A DNA stretch of 64,000 nucleotides from the NCBI RefSeq assembly GCF_001651875.1, contig NZ_LNQB01000073.1, positions 612,485 through 676,484 of the forward strand, read 5' to 3'. This DNA is from Sinorhizobium saheli (GTDB taxonomy: Bacteria; Pseudomonadota; Alphaproteobacteria; Rhizobiales; Rhizobiaceae). The notes under the pieces are model-generated. The model searched no databases and had not been told where the DNA came from. It saw only the letters and a list, made by a program, of their open reading frames with translations. A program made the position numbers and the translations under genes. Shown here piece by piece: positions 34,861-43,404 of the stretch. Within the stretch, counting starts at the first letter, position 1. Every line of letters begins with the position of its first letter.

Positions 34861-36027
34861 TCAGCGGCCGAGGATATAGCCCTGGAGCCGTTCCGCAGCT
34901 TCCGCGATCTGAGCCGGGTGGCGCAGGAAACAGGCGCGCAGGAAGAGCGCGCCGCCCTCGCCGAAGGCCGTCCCCGGGGCGAGCCCGACGCCGGTCTTGT
35001 CGACGATGTCGAGCGCCGCGGCCCGCGCGTCGGTAACGCCGTCGATCTTCAGGAAGGCGTAGAGCGCGCCGTCGGGCTTCAGCGTTTGGACGCGATTGGT
35101 CGCAATCAGCGCATCGCAGAGCATGTCGCGGTTGCGCCGCGCCTTGGCGACGTTCTCGTCGACGAAGCCATCGCCGTGGTCGAGGGCGACGGCGGCGCCG
35201 CGCTGCATGAATTGCGCGACACCCGAGGTCGAGTACTGGATCAGGTTTTCGAGCACCTGCCCCATCGCCGGCGGCGCGACGATCCAGCCGACGCGCCAGC
35301 CGGTCATCGACCAGTTCTTGGAGAAGGAGTTGACGAAGAGAATGCGGTCGTCCTCGTCCATGATGTCGAGGAAGGACGGCGCCCGTGCGCCGAGGTAGCA
35401 GTAAAGCGCGTAGATCTCGTCGGCGATGATCCAGAGGCCGTGCTTGCGCGCCAGCGACAGGATGGCCTTCAGATCGTCGCGCGTCGCGGTCCAGCCGGTC
35501 GGATTGGACGGCGTGTTGATGAACAGCGCCCGCGTCCTTTCCCCGATCGCCGCCTCGAGCCGGTCGAGATCGAGCTGCCATTTGCCGTTCTCGAAGCTGA
35601 GCGGCACCGCGACGGGCCGAACGCCGGAGAGGTCCGCGGCGGCAGCGAAATTCGGCCATGCCGGCGTCAGGAGCACCATTTCGTCGCCGGGCGAGCCGAC
35701 CGCCTCGATCGCGAGCTTGATCGCCTGCATCCCCGAACCGGTGACGTAGAAATGCTCGGGCGAAAGCGCCTTCTGGAAGCGGCGCCGATAGTAGCGCGAC
35801 AGCGCCTCGCGCAGCGGCGGGATGCCGCGCTGCCAGGTGTAGAAGGTCTCGCCGGCGACCAGCGCTTCGGCCGCGGCGCGGCTGACGAAATCCGGCGTCG
35901 GAAGATCGCCCTCGCCAACCCAGAGCGGGATCAGCCCGTCGCGGCCGCGCGCATAGTTCACCACTTCGACGATGCCGCTTTCGGGCGCCGAGAGAGCGCG
36001 CGGGCTGAGGCTGGTCATGATCGTCAT
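34861..36027 (-). CDS. PLP-dependent class I aminotransferase
   Basis: 388 residues, fold type I. Seen: PLWVGEGDLPTPDFV, FINTPSNPTGWTA, ADEIYALYCY (PLP Asp), Schiff-base Lys in NSFSKNWSMTGWRVGW, and RACF near the end. The WSMTGWRVGW motif is typical of aspartate and related aminotransferases; the exact substrate is unclear. TAGGAG lies 7 bases before ATG 36027, while the longer open frame (to 36078) runs into an intergenic repeat. mscL lies 165 bp upstream on the same strand. Confidence 0.87.
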   Translation of the reverse strand: MTIMTSLSPRALSAPESGIVEVVNYARGRDGLIPLWVGEGDLPTPDFVSRAAAEALVAGETFYTWQRGIPPLREALSRYYRRRFQKALSPEHFYVTGSGMQAIKLAIEAVGSPGDEMVLLTPAWPNFAAAADLSGVRPVAVPLSFENGKWQLDLDRLEAAIGERTRALFINTPSNPTGWTATRDDLKAILSLARKHGLWIIADEIYALYCYLGARAPSFLDIMDEDDRILFVNSFSKNWSMTGWRVGWIVAPPAMGQVLENLIQYSTSGVAQFMQRGAAVALDHGDGFVDENVAKARRNRDMLCDALIATNRVQTLKPDGALYAFLKIDGVTDARAAALDIVDKTGVGLAPGTAFGEGGALFLRACFLRHPAQIAEAAERLQGYILGR

Positions 36028-36042
36028 CGGCAGGCTCCTATG

Positions 36043-36086
36043 CATGTCGCCCAAAAGTGCGCAGCGGTTCGGGAACATGCAGTAAT
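36043..36086 (-). repeat. Dispersed rhizobial intergenic element, partial copy
   Basis: In reverse orientation: ACATGC-type end, AACCGCTGCGCACTTTTGGG and CGACATGCAT. It is related to the second half of 33140-33246. Its presence rules out the upstream extension of the adjoining aminotransferase. Confidence 0.5.
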
Positions 36087-36148
36087 CGCTTTGGCGCCCG
36101 CGATCACGCGATTTTCTCTGACGGATTTATCGATTTCTGTGATGTTTT

Positions 36149-36173
36149 CGCGGGCACGGGAAGCGTGCCCGCG
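36149..36173. terminator. Hairpin after mscL
   Basis: CGCGGGCAC (36149-36157) and GTGCCCGCG (36165-36173) form a 9-bp GC-rich stem with a 7-base loop, 20 bp after the mscL stop. No T-run follows on the minus strand, so it is a weak or Rho-assisted terminator at best. Confidence 0.4.
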
Positions 36174-36192
36174 ATAAACAGCGCAAGGTCGT

Positions 36193-36621
36193 TCAAGCGC
36201 GCTGCTTCAAGAGATCGCGAATTTCCGACAGGAGCTGAATGTCCTCGGGCGGCGGCGCGGCCGGTGCCGGTGGCTTTTCCCTCTCGAGCGATGTGCGCGC
36301 GCGATTCACCAGCTTGATCAACAGGAAGATGATCCAGGCGAGAATCAGGAAGTTGATCAGTACCGTGATGAAGTTGCCGTAGGCGAGGACGGCGCCTTGC
36401 TCGCGAGCCGCGGCAAGCGTCGGAGCCGTCACGTTCGCCGACAGCGGCAGGAAATAGTTGGAGAAGTCGAAGCCGCCGCCGGTGATGGCCCCGACGACCG
36501 GCATTACCAGGTCGTTGACGACCGAATCGACGATCTTGCCAAAGGCGGCGCCGATGATCACGCCGACGGCGAGGTCCATCACGTTGCCGCGCGCGATAAA
36601 CTCTTTGAATTCGTTCAGCAT
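36193..36621 (-). CDS. mscL: Large-conductance mechanosensitive channel
   Basis: 142 residues. Homopentameric inner-membrane valve opened by membrane tension on hypo-osmotic shock. Seen: [20 protein letters not shown], the pore helix [21 protein letters not shown], second helix [13 protein letters not shown] and a charged C-terminal helix [13 protein letters not shown]. All MscL hallmarks. The Ala/Pro-rich linker ([12 protein letters not shown]) is typical of alphaproteobacterial forms. Single gene; a hairpin follows. Confidence 0.96.
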   Translation of the reverse strand: MLNEFKEFIARGNVMDLAVGVIIGAAFGKIVDSVVNDLVMPVVGAITGGGFDFSNYFLPLSANVTAPTLAAAREQGAVLAYGNFITVLINFLILAWIIFLLIKLVNRARTSLEREKPPAPAAPPPEDIQLLSEIRDLLKQRA

Positions 36622-36881
36622 GCCTCTCTCCGTGAAGTCCAGTCGAGAATGATCGCCCGCAGTTTCGATGCGGCAACCGGTGGTAGGAATTTAAACCAAA
36701 GCCGGGCGCTATGGAACCACTCTTTGCCTTTGCTCAAGCCGCGCTCGGCCGATCGCCCTCATGATTCGTGCACGCAAAACCGGTCGGCGGAGAGATGGCT
36801 CGGTCTTGGACTTAAGACTGATACTACAGGCAATTTCCAAGCAAATGGACTTGCCCTATGCTGCCCGTGGAGGAGTGAGGC

Positions 36882-39800
36882 ATGCTTTCGGGTTCGGTTA
36901 TTTTTGCCTCTGCCTTCGCCTATCTGCTGCTGCTCTTCGCAGTCGCAAGCTATGGCGACCGGCGAGCGAGACGAGACAGGATTGCCGAGAAGGGCAGGCC
37001 GCTCGTCTATGCGCTGAGCCTTGCGATCTACTGCACCTCCTGGACCTATTTCGGCGGCGTCGGGCTTGCGGCGGAGCGCGGGCTCGAATTCACGGGCATC
37101 TATATCGGTCCGATCCTGATGTTCACGCTCGGCATGCCGCTCATCCGCCGCATCGTCCGGCTCGCCAAGACCGAGAAGCTCACCTCCGTCGCCGACTTCG
37201 TGGCGGCGCGCTACGGCAAGAACCCGGCGGTCGCGGCGATCGTCGCGCTGATCTCGCTGGTCGGCGCCGTCCCCTATATCGCGCTTCAGTTGAAGGCGGT
37301 CTCGAGCTCGGTCGCCACGATGATCAACACCAGCGACTACGGCATAGGCGCAGGTGAGAACTTCATGGACCTGCCGCTCCTGGTCACGCTGTTCCTCGCC
37401 TGTTTCGCGATCGTTTTCGGCACGCGCCACACCGATGCGACGGAGCACCAGGACGGCCTGATCCTCGCGATCGCGATGGAGTCGGTCGTCAAGCTGCTGG
37501 CGATGGTGACCGTCGGCGTCTACATCATCTTCGCGCTGTCCGGCGGTCCCGCCAATCTGTGGGCCGAGGCCCGTGAGAGCCCCACCGTGCTTGCCGCGCT
37601 CCAATACGAGACGCCGGTCGCGCGCTGGATCCTGCTGATCGGCCTGTCCGCCGTGGGGATCATCATGCTTCCGCGGCAGTTCCACGTCACCGTCGTCGAA
37701 AACCGGACGGACAACGAACTGCGCACCGCCGGCATTCTCTTCCCGCTCTACCTGATCGCGATCAATCTTTTCGTCCTGCCGATCGCAATGGCCGGCATCC
37801 TGACATTCTCCGGCTCCGGCAACGCCGATCTCTACCTCCTGACCCTGCCGCTCGCGGGCGACGTGCCGGTCATCACGCTGATCACCTTCATCGGCGGCTT
37901 CTCGGCGGCGACGGCCATGGTCATCGTCGCTTCCGTCGCACTTTCGATCATGGTCTCCAACGACATCGTCATGCCCGTGTTCCTGCGCCGCCGGCTCGGC
38001 AGGCGCGGTTCGCTCCAGGAGGACATGGCCGGGACGCTGCTGAATATCCGCCGCACGGCCATCTTCGCCGTCCTGCTGCTCGGCTACGGCTATTATCGCG
38101 CCGCCGACATCAGCGCGGGGCTCGCCTCGCTCGGCCTGCTCTCCTTCGCCGCGATCGCGCAGATGGCGCCGGCGCTGCTCGGCGGCCTCGTCTGGCGGCA
38201 GGCGAACGCCCGCGGCGCGATCGCCGGAATGGTCAGCGGCTTTCTCGTCTGGGCCTATGTCCTGTTCCTGCCGAGCCTCGGCGGGCCGGACAACTCCCAC
38301 ATCGCCTCGACCGTCCTGAGCTTCATCTTCCCGTTCACCGATCTCTTCTCGGGCCCGCAATCCGACCCGCTCGTCAACGCGACGGCCCTCAGCATGCTCG
38401 TCAATGTGGCGGCCTATGTGCTGGGCTCGCTGACGCGCGCGCCAAAGCCGCTCGAGCGCTTCCAGGCCGGCGTCTTCATCACGCGCCGCTCGCGCACGGA
38501 GCGGACCTTCCGCGGCCGCAAGACCAAGGTGACGGTGCGCGACCTCAAGACGACGATCGCCCGCTACATGGGCGAGGAGCGTATGCAGCGCTCGTTCCAC
38601 ACCTATGAGCGGCAAAGCGGCCGCTGGCTCGACGACAACGCCTCCGCCGACATGGCGCTCGTCCATTTCTCCGAGCAGTTGCTGGGCAGCGCGATCGGCT
38701 CCTCGTCGGCCCGGCTCGTCCTTTCACTGGTGCTGCAGCGCATGGACGACGCCTCGTCGGACACGGCCTGGCTGCTCGACCAGGCGAGCGAGGCGCTCCA
38801 ATACAATCAGGACATGCTGCAGACGGCGCTCTCGCAGATGGACCAGGGCATCGCCGTCTTCGACAACGCCAACAACCTGATCATCTGGAACCGCCGCTTC
38901 CGCGAGCTTCTCGACCTGCCGGAGGCTGCCGGCCAGGTCGGCTTTCCGCTGGCCGACATCGTCGCGATGCTCGCCCGGCGCGGCGACATCGGCAAGGACG
39001 AGGAAAAGGCGCTGGTCGCCAACTTCCTGACGCTCGACAAGCCCTTCCTGCTCGAGCTTTCGGGCGGCGCCCGCATCATCGAAGTCAGGACCAACGCGAT
39101 GCCCGACAAGGGCATCGTCACGACCTATACCGACATCACGCAACGCGTGGCCGCCGACATGGCGCTCAAACAGGCGAACGAGACGCTGGAGCTGCGCGTC
39201 GCCGAGCGGACGGGAGAACTCACCCGCGTCAACCGGGAACTCGCCGAGGCGCGGGCCGCCGCCGAGGAAGCCAATATCGGCAAGACCCGCTTCTTCGCGG
39301 CCGCCGGACACGACATCCTGCAGCCCTTGAACGCGGCGCGGCTCTATTCCTCCTCGCTCGTCGAGCGCCTCGGCGATTCCGACAACAGCGCGTTGGTCCA
39401 GAACATCGACTCCTCGCTCGAATCGGTCGAAGCCATCCTCGGCGCAGTGCTCGACATCTCGCGGCTCGACACCGGCGCGATGAAGCCGCGGCTGCAATCC
39501 GTGGCCCTCAACGAACTCCTCAGGCGCATCGAGACGGATTTCGCGCCGATGGCGCGGGCGAAGAACATCGAGCTCATCGTCATGCCCACTTCGCTCATCG
39601 TGCGCAGCGATCCGAACCTTTTAAGGCGCGTCGTCCAGAACCTGGTGTCGAACGCCATCAAATACACGCTCGAAGGAAAGGTGCTCGTCGGCGCACGCCG
39701 GCACGGGCAGGCGGCGACGATCGAGGTGCTCGATTCCGGCATCGGCATTCCCTCCTCGAAATTCCGGACGGTCTTCAAGGAATTCGCACGGCTCGACGAG

Positions 39801-40388
39801 GGCGCGCGCACGGCTTCGGGGCTCGGGCTCGGCCTCTCCATCGTCGACCGCATCTCCCGCGTGCTCAATCACCCCGTGAGCCTGCAATCGAAGCCGGGCA
39901 AGGGCACGGGCTTCAAGGTCGCCGTGCCGCTCGACGCGAGCGCCGGCGAACGGGTGAAGCCGCAGCCGCCGGCAGCAACGAAGGCGAGTGACGCGCTGAC
40001 CGGCCTCAACGTCGTCTGTATCGACAACGAACCGAAGATCCTCGAAGGCATGGCGGTGCTGCTCGGCGGCTGGGGCTGCGCCGTCACGACGGGCGAATCG
40101 CTTGCGGCCTCATCGGACATGGGGCCGGAGAAACTGGAGACCCGCCCCGATGCGATCGTCGCCGACTACCACCTAGGCGACGGCACCGGCATAGAGGCGA
40201 TCGCCTCCATCCGCGCGCTCTGGAAGGAAAGCATTCCGGCCCTGATGGTGACCGCCGACCGCTCGCCGGAGGTCCGCGCCGCCGCCGAGCGCGACGGCAT
40301 CTCGCTGCAGCACAAGCCGGTGCGCCCGGCGGCAATGCGTGCCTGGCTGACGCAGCTTGCCGCGGCGGCACGGGCGGCGGCGGAGTAG
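36882..40388 (+). CDS. Sodium/solute symporter-type hybrid histidine kinase
   Basis: 1168 residues. N-terminal sodium:solute symporter domain of about 13 helices (1-500), linker, PAS domain (about 651-765, QMDQGIAVFDNANNLIIWNR), coiled coil (766-805), HisKA with His810 in AAAGHDILQPLN, ATPase (NLVSNAIKYT, DSGIGIP, GLGLGLSIV) and receiver with Asp1095 in VADYHLGDG. This is the CbrA/ErcS-like architecture, in which a transporter-like sensor may read a nutrient or proline-like solute. GGAGGAG before ATG 36882 is a strong ribosome site. A LuxR-type response regulator is convergent, 203 bp beyond; the two are likely partners by proximity. Signal unknown. Confidence 0.92.
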   Translation: MLSGSVIFASAFAYLLLLFAVASYGDRRARRDRIAEKGRPLVYALSLAIYCTSWTYFGGVGLAAERGLEFTGIYIGPILMFTLGMPLIRRIVRLAKTEKLTSVADFVAARYGKNPAVAAIVALISLVGAVPYIALQLKAVSSSVATMINTSDYGIGAGENFMDLPLLVTLFLACFAIVFGTRHTDATEHQDGLILAIAMESVVKLLAMVTVGVYIIFALSGGPANLWAEARESPTVLAALQYETPVARWILLIGLSAVGIIMLPRQFHVTVVENRTDNELRTAGILFPLYLIAINLFVLPIAMAGILTFSGSGNADLYLLTLPLAGDVPVITLITFIGGFSAATAMVIVASVALSIMVSNDIVMPVFLRRRLGRRGSLQEDMAGTLLNIRRTAIFAVLLLGYGYYRAADISAGLASLGLLSFAAIAQMAPALLGGLVWRQANARGAIAGMVSGFLVWAYVLFLPSLGGPDNSHIASTVLSFIFPFTDLFSGPQSDPLVNATALSMLVNVAAYVLGSLTRAPKPLERFQAGVFITRRSRTERTFRGRKTKVTVRDLKTTIARYMGEERMQRSFHTYERQSGRWLDDNASADMALVHFSEQLLGSAIGSSSARLVLSLVLQRMDDASSDTAWLLDQASEALQYNQDMLQTALSQMDQGIAVFDNANNLIIWNRRFRELLDLPEAAGQVGFPLADIVAMLARRGDIGKDEEKALVANFLTLDKPFLLELSGGARIIEVRTNAMPDKGIVTTYTDITQRVAADMALKQANETLELRVAERTGELTRVNRELAEARAAAEEANIGKTRFFAAAGHDILQPLNAARLYSSSLVERLGDSDNSALVQNIDSSLESVEAILGAVLDISRLDTGAMKPRLQSVALNELLRRIETDFAPMARAKNIELIVMPTSLIVRSDPNLLRRVVQNLVSNAIKYTLEGKVLVGARRHGQAATIEVLDSGIGIPSSKFRTVFKEFARLDEGARTASGLGLGLSIVDRISRVLNHPVSLQSKPGKGTGFKVAVPLDASAGERVKPQPPAATKASDALTGLNVVCIDNEPKILEGMAVLLGGWGCAVTTGESLAASSDMGPEKLETRPDAIVADYHLGDGTGIEAIASIRALWKESIPALMVTADRSPEVRAAAERDGISLQHKPVRPAAMRAWLTQLAAAARAAAE

Positions 40389-40401
40389 GGCGCGGAAGGC
40401 C

Positions 40402-40562
40402 CCCCTCATCCGCCTGCCGGCACCTTCTCCCCGCAGGCGGGGCGAAGGGGACTCGCGGCACCGCATCGAACCTTCTCGGCATTCGGGGGGTGCGGGTAGG
40501 TCGCGGCAAAATCCCTTCTCCCCGTCAGGACGGGGAGAAGGTGCCGGCAGGCGGATGAGGGG
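40402..40562. repeat. RIME-like palindromic element, long arms
   Basis: A perfect 31-bp inverted repeat: left arm 40402-40432 begins CCCCTCATCCGCCTGCC, right arm 40532-40562 ends GGCAGGCGGATGAGGGG. Inner hairpins (CCCCGCAGGCGGGGCG; CTCCCCGTCAGGACGGGGAG) sit at both sides. It lies between the convergent hybrid kinase and response regulator. It resembles rhizobial intergenic mosaic elements and may act as a bidirectional terminator; a relative lies at 47443-47528. Confidence 0.7.
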
Positions 40563-40591
40563 CGAAAAAAGCCTATGACGGAGGCGCCGCC

Positions 40592-41236
40592 TCAGGCAGC
40601 AACCGATCCGAGCTTGGAAAGCTGGATGACCGCCTGGGTGCGGCTGTCGACGTTGAGCTTCAGGAGGATTGCCGAGACATGCGCCTTGATGGTCGCCTCA
40701 GAGACGCCGAGCTCATAGGCGATCTGCTTGTTGAGCAGGCCCTCGGCGAGCATCGAGAGCACGCGCGACTGCTGCGGCGTCAGCGTCTGCAGCCGGTGCA
40801 TGAGGTCGGCGATCTCGGGCTCGTAAGGCTGGCCCTGGTCGTAGCTGGCCGGGACGAAGACCTCGCCGGCCATGACCTTGCCGATCGCCTCACGGATTTC
40901 GTCGATGCCGGCGGACTTGGACAGGAAGCCGGCCGCGCCGAGGTCGAGCGCGCGATGGACGGTCTCATGGTCGTCATGGGCGGAGACGATCATGATCGGC
41001 AGGCTCGGGAATTCGGCGCGCAGCGCGATCAGGCCGGAAAGGCCGCTGACCCCGGGCATGGTCAGGTCTAGCAGCATCAGGTCGGCATCGGGGTTTTCGG
41101 CGGCGGCGTTGCGCACGGCGGCGAAATCCCCGGCCTCGACGATGGCCGGCGTGCCGGGCGTGCCGCTCAGTGCCTGGCGCATCGCACCACGGAAAAGCGG
41201 ATGGTCGTCCGCGATGATGATGGTCATTTCCGGCAT
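40592..41236 (-). CDS. LuxR-type (NarL/FixJ) response regulator
   Basis: 214 residues. Receiver domain with TIIIADDHPLFRGAM (acidic pocket), LLDLTMPG (phospho-Asp), IVSAHDD and LSKSAG (Lys); then a LuxR helix-turn-helix TLTPQQSRVLSMLAEGLLNK, SEATIKAHVSAILLKLNV. GGGAGGGGG lies close before ATG 41236; the longer frame to 41350 is unconserved. Convergent with the symporter-type hybrid kinase, so probably its cognate output, like ErcS/ErbR-type pairs. Confidence 0.92.
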   Translation of the reverse strand: MPEMTIIIADDHPLFRGAMRQALSGTPGTPAIVEAGDFAAVRNAAAENPDADLMLLDLTMPGVSGLSGLIALRAEFPSLPIMIVSAHDDHETVHRALDLGAAGFLSKSAGIDEIREAIGKVMAGEVFVPASYDQGQPYEPEIADLMHRLQTLTPQQSRVLSMLAEGLLNKQIAYELGVSEATIKAHVSAILLKLNVDSRTQAVIQLSKLGSVAA

Positions 41237-41403
41237 GGTGACGCCCCCTCCCAAGAGCCTCAATCTGCGATCCCGCAGTGCCGCCTTGTCGGGATCACTG
41301 CAATATTTCCAATCGCTGCACGATTTCAGCGCCAAATCAATCCAGATCAAGGACTCATGCAGCCGCGCGCCCGCGAGCTCGCGATCATGGTGCGCCGATC
41401 CCG

Positions 41404-41838
41404 TCAGGTCTTCTGCGGCACTCCGCCCTGGTCGGCGGGGTCGTTCCCATAGAGCTCGAGCTCCTTCGCGATCTCCATGAACTTGCGCATCATTTTTTCC
41501 ATGATGCCCATGGCGCGGTCAATCTCCTCGTCGTCGGGAAGATCGGGTTTGCGAGCGGTTTCACCGCTTTCCACCGCCCTCTCCAGGGCTTCGACGCGTT
41601 TCGTCAGCAGGTCGAGCTCCCGCTCGAAGGCTGCGCGCTCGTCCGCGGCCATCCGGCAGACGAGTTCTCCATTGTTCTCCCGGCAGAGCGAGACCTCGCC
41701 CGTCTCGGTGTCGAGGCGGGCCAGTCCCGTCTCCGATTTCTGCATGCTGTAGCGGCCGGGCGATACCTCTTCGGCATGGACCGGCACCATCAGCCCGAGT
41801 CCCAGGCCGACCGCGAGCGCTGCGATTGTCTGCCTCAT
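41404..41838 (-). CDS. Periplasmic protein, function unknown
   Basis: 144 residues, signal peptide MRQTIAALAVGLGLGLMVPV ending HAEE. The mature part has an N-terminal strand-rich part with two Cys (EVSLCRENNGELVC, perhaps a disulfide), then a charged helix ELDLLTKRVEALERAVES, likely coiled coil, and a methionine-rich tail AMGIMEKMMRKFMEIAKEL. I do not recognise a named family. Divergent from the DUF952 gene. Role unclear. Confidence 0.6.
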   Translation of the reverse strand: MRQTIAALAVGLGLGLMVPVHAEEVSPGRYSMQKSETGLARLDTETGEVSLCRENNGELVCRMAADERAAFERELDLLTKRVEALERAVESGETARKPDLPDDEEIDRAMGIMEKMMRKFMEIAKELELYGNDPADQGGVPQKT

Positions 41839-41971
41839 GACATTCTCTCCTTTGATGGCTCACGGAAATCCGCTTCGATCTTACGCTCCGCGGTGGACAT
41901 GCGCCAATATTTGCGGCAAGGCCAAGGCTCGGTTTCTCGAGACGGACGGGCGAAAGCGGACTGGGCACAAG

Positions 41972-42319
41972 ATGAACGCTACCATTTACAAGATCGTCCC
42001 CGCACTTTTGTGGCAGGAGGCGCGGCGCACCGGGCAATTCGCAGGCGCGCCCGTCGACCTCACCGACGGCTTCATTCACTTTTCGACCCGGGAACAGGTG
42101 GTCGAGACGGCGGCGCGCCACTTCGAGGGACAGGAAGACCTGCTCCTCGTCGCGGTGGACGGAAAAGCGCTGGGCGACAGGCTCGTCTACGAACCCTCCC
42201 GCGCCGGTGCGCTGTTTCCGCATCTCTACGCGCCCCTGACGCTCGATGCGGTCCTGTGGGAGAAGCCATTGCCGCTCGGCGCCGACGGTCGGCATGTCTT
42301 TCCCGAGCTTCAGCCATGA
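41972..42319 (+). CDS. DUF952 family protein
   Basis: 115 residues: YKIVPALLWQEARRTGQFAG, LTDGFIHFSTREQV and RLVYEPSRAGALFPHLYA are the family marks; DUF952 is a compact ferredoxin-like or glutathione S-transferase-adjacent fold of unknown activity. Start ATG 41972; longer frame upstream is unconserved. Its TGA overlaps the pyrD ATG (ATGA), so the two are translated as a coupled pair, a frequent alphaproteobacterial arrangement. Its link to pyrimidine synthesis is unproven. Confidence 0.85.
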   Translation: MNATIYKIVPALLWQEARRTGQFAGAPVDLTDGFIHFSTREQVVETAARHFEGQEDLLLVAVDGKALGDRLVYEPSRAGALFPHLYAPLTLDAVLWEKPLPLGADGRHVFPELQP

Positions 42320-43404
42320 CCGGCCCCCTCGCATTTCTCGCGCGCCGCGGCCTCTTCCTCCTCGATCCGGAGACCGCGCATGGCCTCTCGATCAAGGCGC
42401 TGAAGAGCGGGCTGGTGCCGGCTTGCGCCGCGCCGGCCGATCCGCGGCTCGAGCAGACGATCGCCGGCCTCACCTTCCCCAATCCGGTCGGCATGGCCGC
42501 GGGCTACGACAAGAATGCCGAGGTGCCGGAGGCGCTTCTGCGGATCGGCTTCGGCTTCACCGAGGTCGGCACGGTGACGCCGCGCCCCCAGCCGGGCAAC
42601 GACAAGCCGCGGATTTTCCGGCTCGTCGAGGACGAGGCGGTGATCAACCGCCTCGGCTTCAACAATGAGGGGCACGGAGCCGCGCTGGCGCGGCTCAAGG
42701 CCTGCTCGCGCCAGGCGCTCATCGGCGTCAATATCGGCGCCAACAAGGACAGCTCCGACCGCATCGCCGACTATGTGGCGGGGATCCGCACCTTCTATCC
42801 CGTCGCCCGCTATTTCACCGCCAACATCTCCTCGCCCAACACGCCGGGCCTGCGCGACCTGCAGGCGCGCGAAAGCCTGGCGGCGCTGCTTACCGCCGTC
42901 CTTGCCGCCCGCGACGAGGAGGCCGGCAAGAGCGGACGGCGCGTCCCGATCTTCCTCAAGATCGCCCCGGACCTGACCGAGGAAGGCATGGACGACATCG
43001 CCGCCGAAGTGCTGGCGCATGATCTCGACGGGCTGATCGTCTCCAATACGACGCTCTCGCGCGAGGGGCTCGGGGACCGGCGGCAGGCGGGCGAGGCCGG
43101 CGGGCTTTCCGGCAAGCCGCTTTTCGAGAAGTCGACGGCGGTGCTCGCGCGGATGCGCAAGCGCGTCGGCCCGGCCCTGCCGATCATCGGCGTCGGCGGC
43201 GTGAGCTCGGCGGAGACCGCGGCGGAGAAGATCCGCGCCGGCGCCGATCTGGTGCAGCTCTATTCCTGCATGGTCTACGAGGGGCCGGGCCTGCCGGCCC
43301 GGATCGTGCGCGGTCTTTCGGCGCTCTGCGACCGCGAAAAGCTCGGCTCCATCCGCGACATCCGCGATAGCCGGCTCGACTACTGGGCGGGGCGGAACGC
43401 CTGA
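42316..43404 (+). CDS. pyrD: Dihydroorotate dehydrogenase (quinone), class 2
   Basis: Oxidises dihydroorotate to orotate with quinone, the fourth step of UMP synthesis, at the inner membrane. 362 residues. Seen: N-terminal membrane-association helices (LARRGLFLLDPETAHGLSI), FMN-barrel TFPNPVGMAAGYDKN, EVGTVTPRPQPGN, NRLGFNNEG, NISSPNTPGLRDLQ with the class 2 catalytic Ser, and IIGVGGVSSAETAAEKIRAG. It starts at the ATGA overlap with the DUF952 gene. Its 3' end overlaps the convergent MATE gene by 25 bp. Confidence 0.96.
   Translation: MTGPLAFLARRGLFLLDPETAHGLSIKALKSGLVPACAAPADPRLEQTIAGLTFPNPVGMAAGYDKNAEVPEALLRIGFGFTEVGTVTPRPQPGNDKPRIFRLVEDEAVINRLGFNNEGHGAALARLKACSRQALIGVNIGANKDSSDRIADYVAGIRTFYPVARYFTANISSPNTPGLRDLQARESLAALLTAVLAARDEEAGKSGRRVPIFLKIAPDLTEEGMDDIAAEVLAHDLDGLIVSNTTLSREGLGDRRQAGEAGGLSGKPLFEKSTAVLARMRKRVGPALPIIGVGGVSSAETAAEKIRAGADLVQLYSCMVYEGPGLPARIVRGLSALCDREKLGSIRDIRDSRLDYWAGRNA

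Noticed and set aside
36149..36173. Classical Rho-independent terminator for mscL
   Set aside because: The stem is good but no T-run follows on the minus strand, so it is listed only with low confidence.
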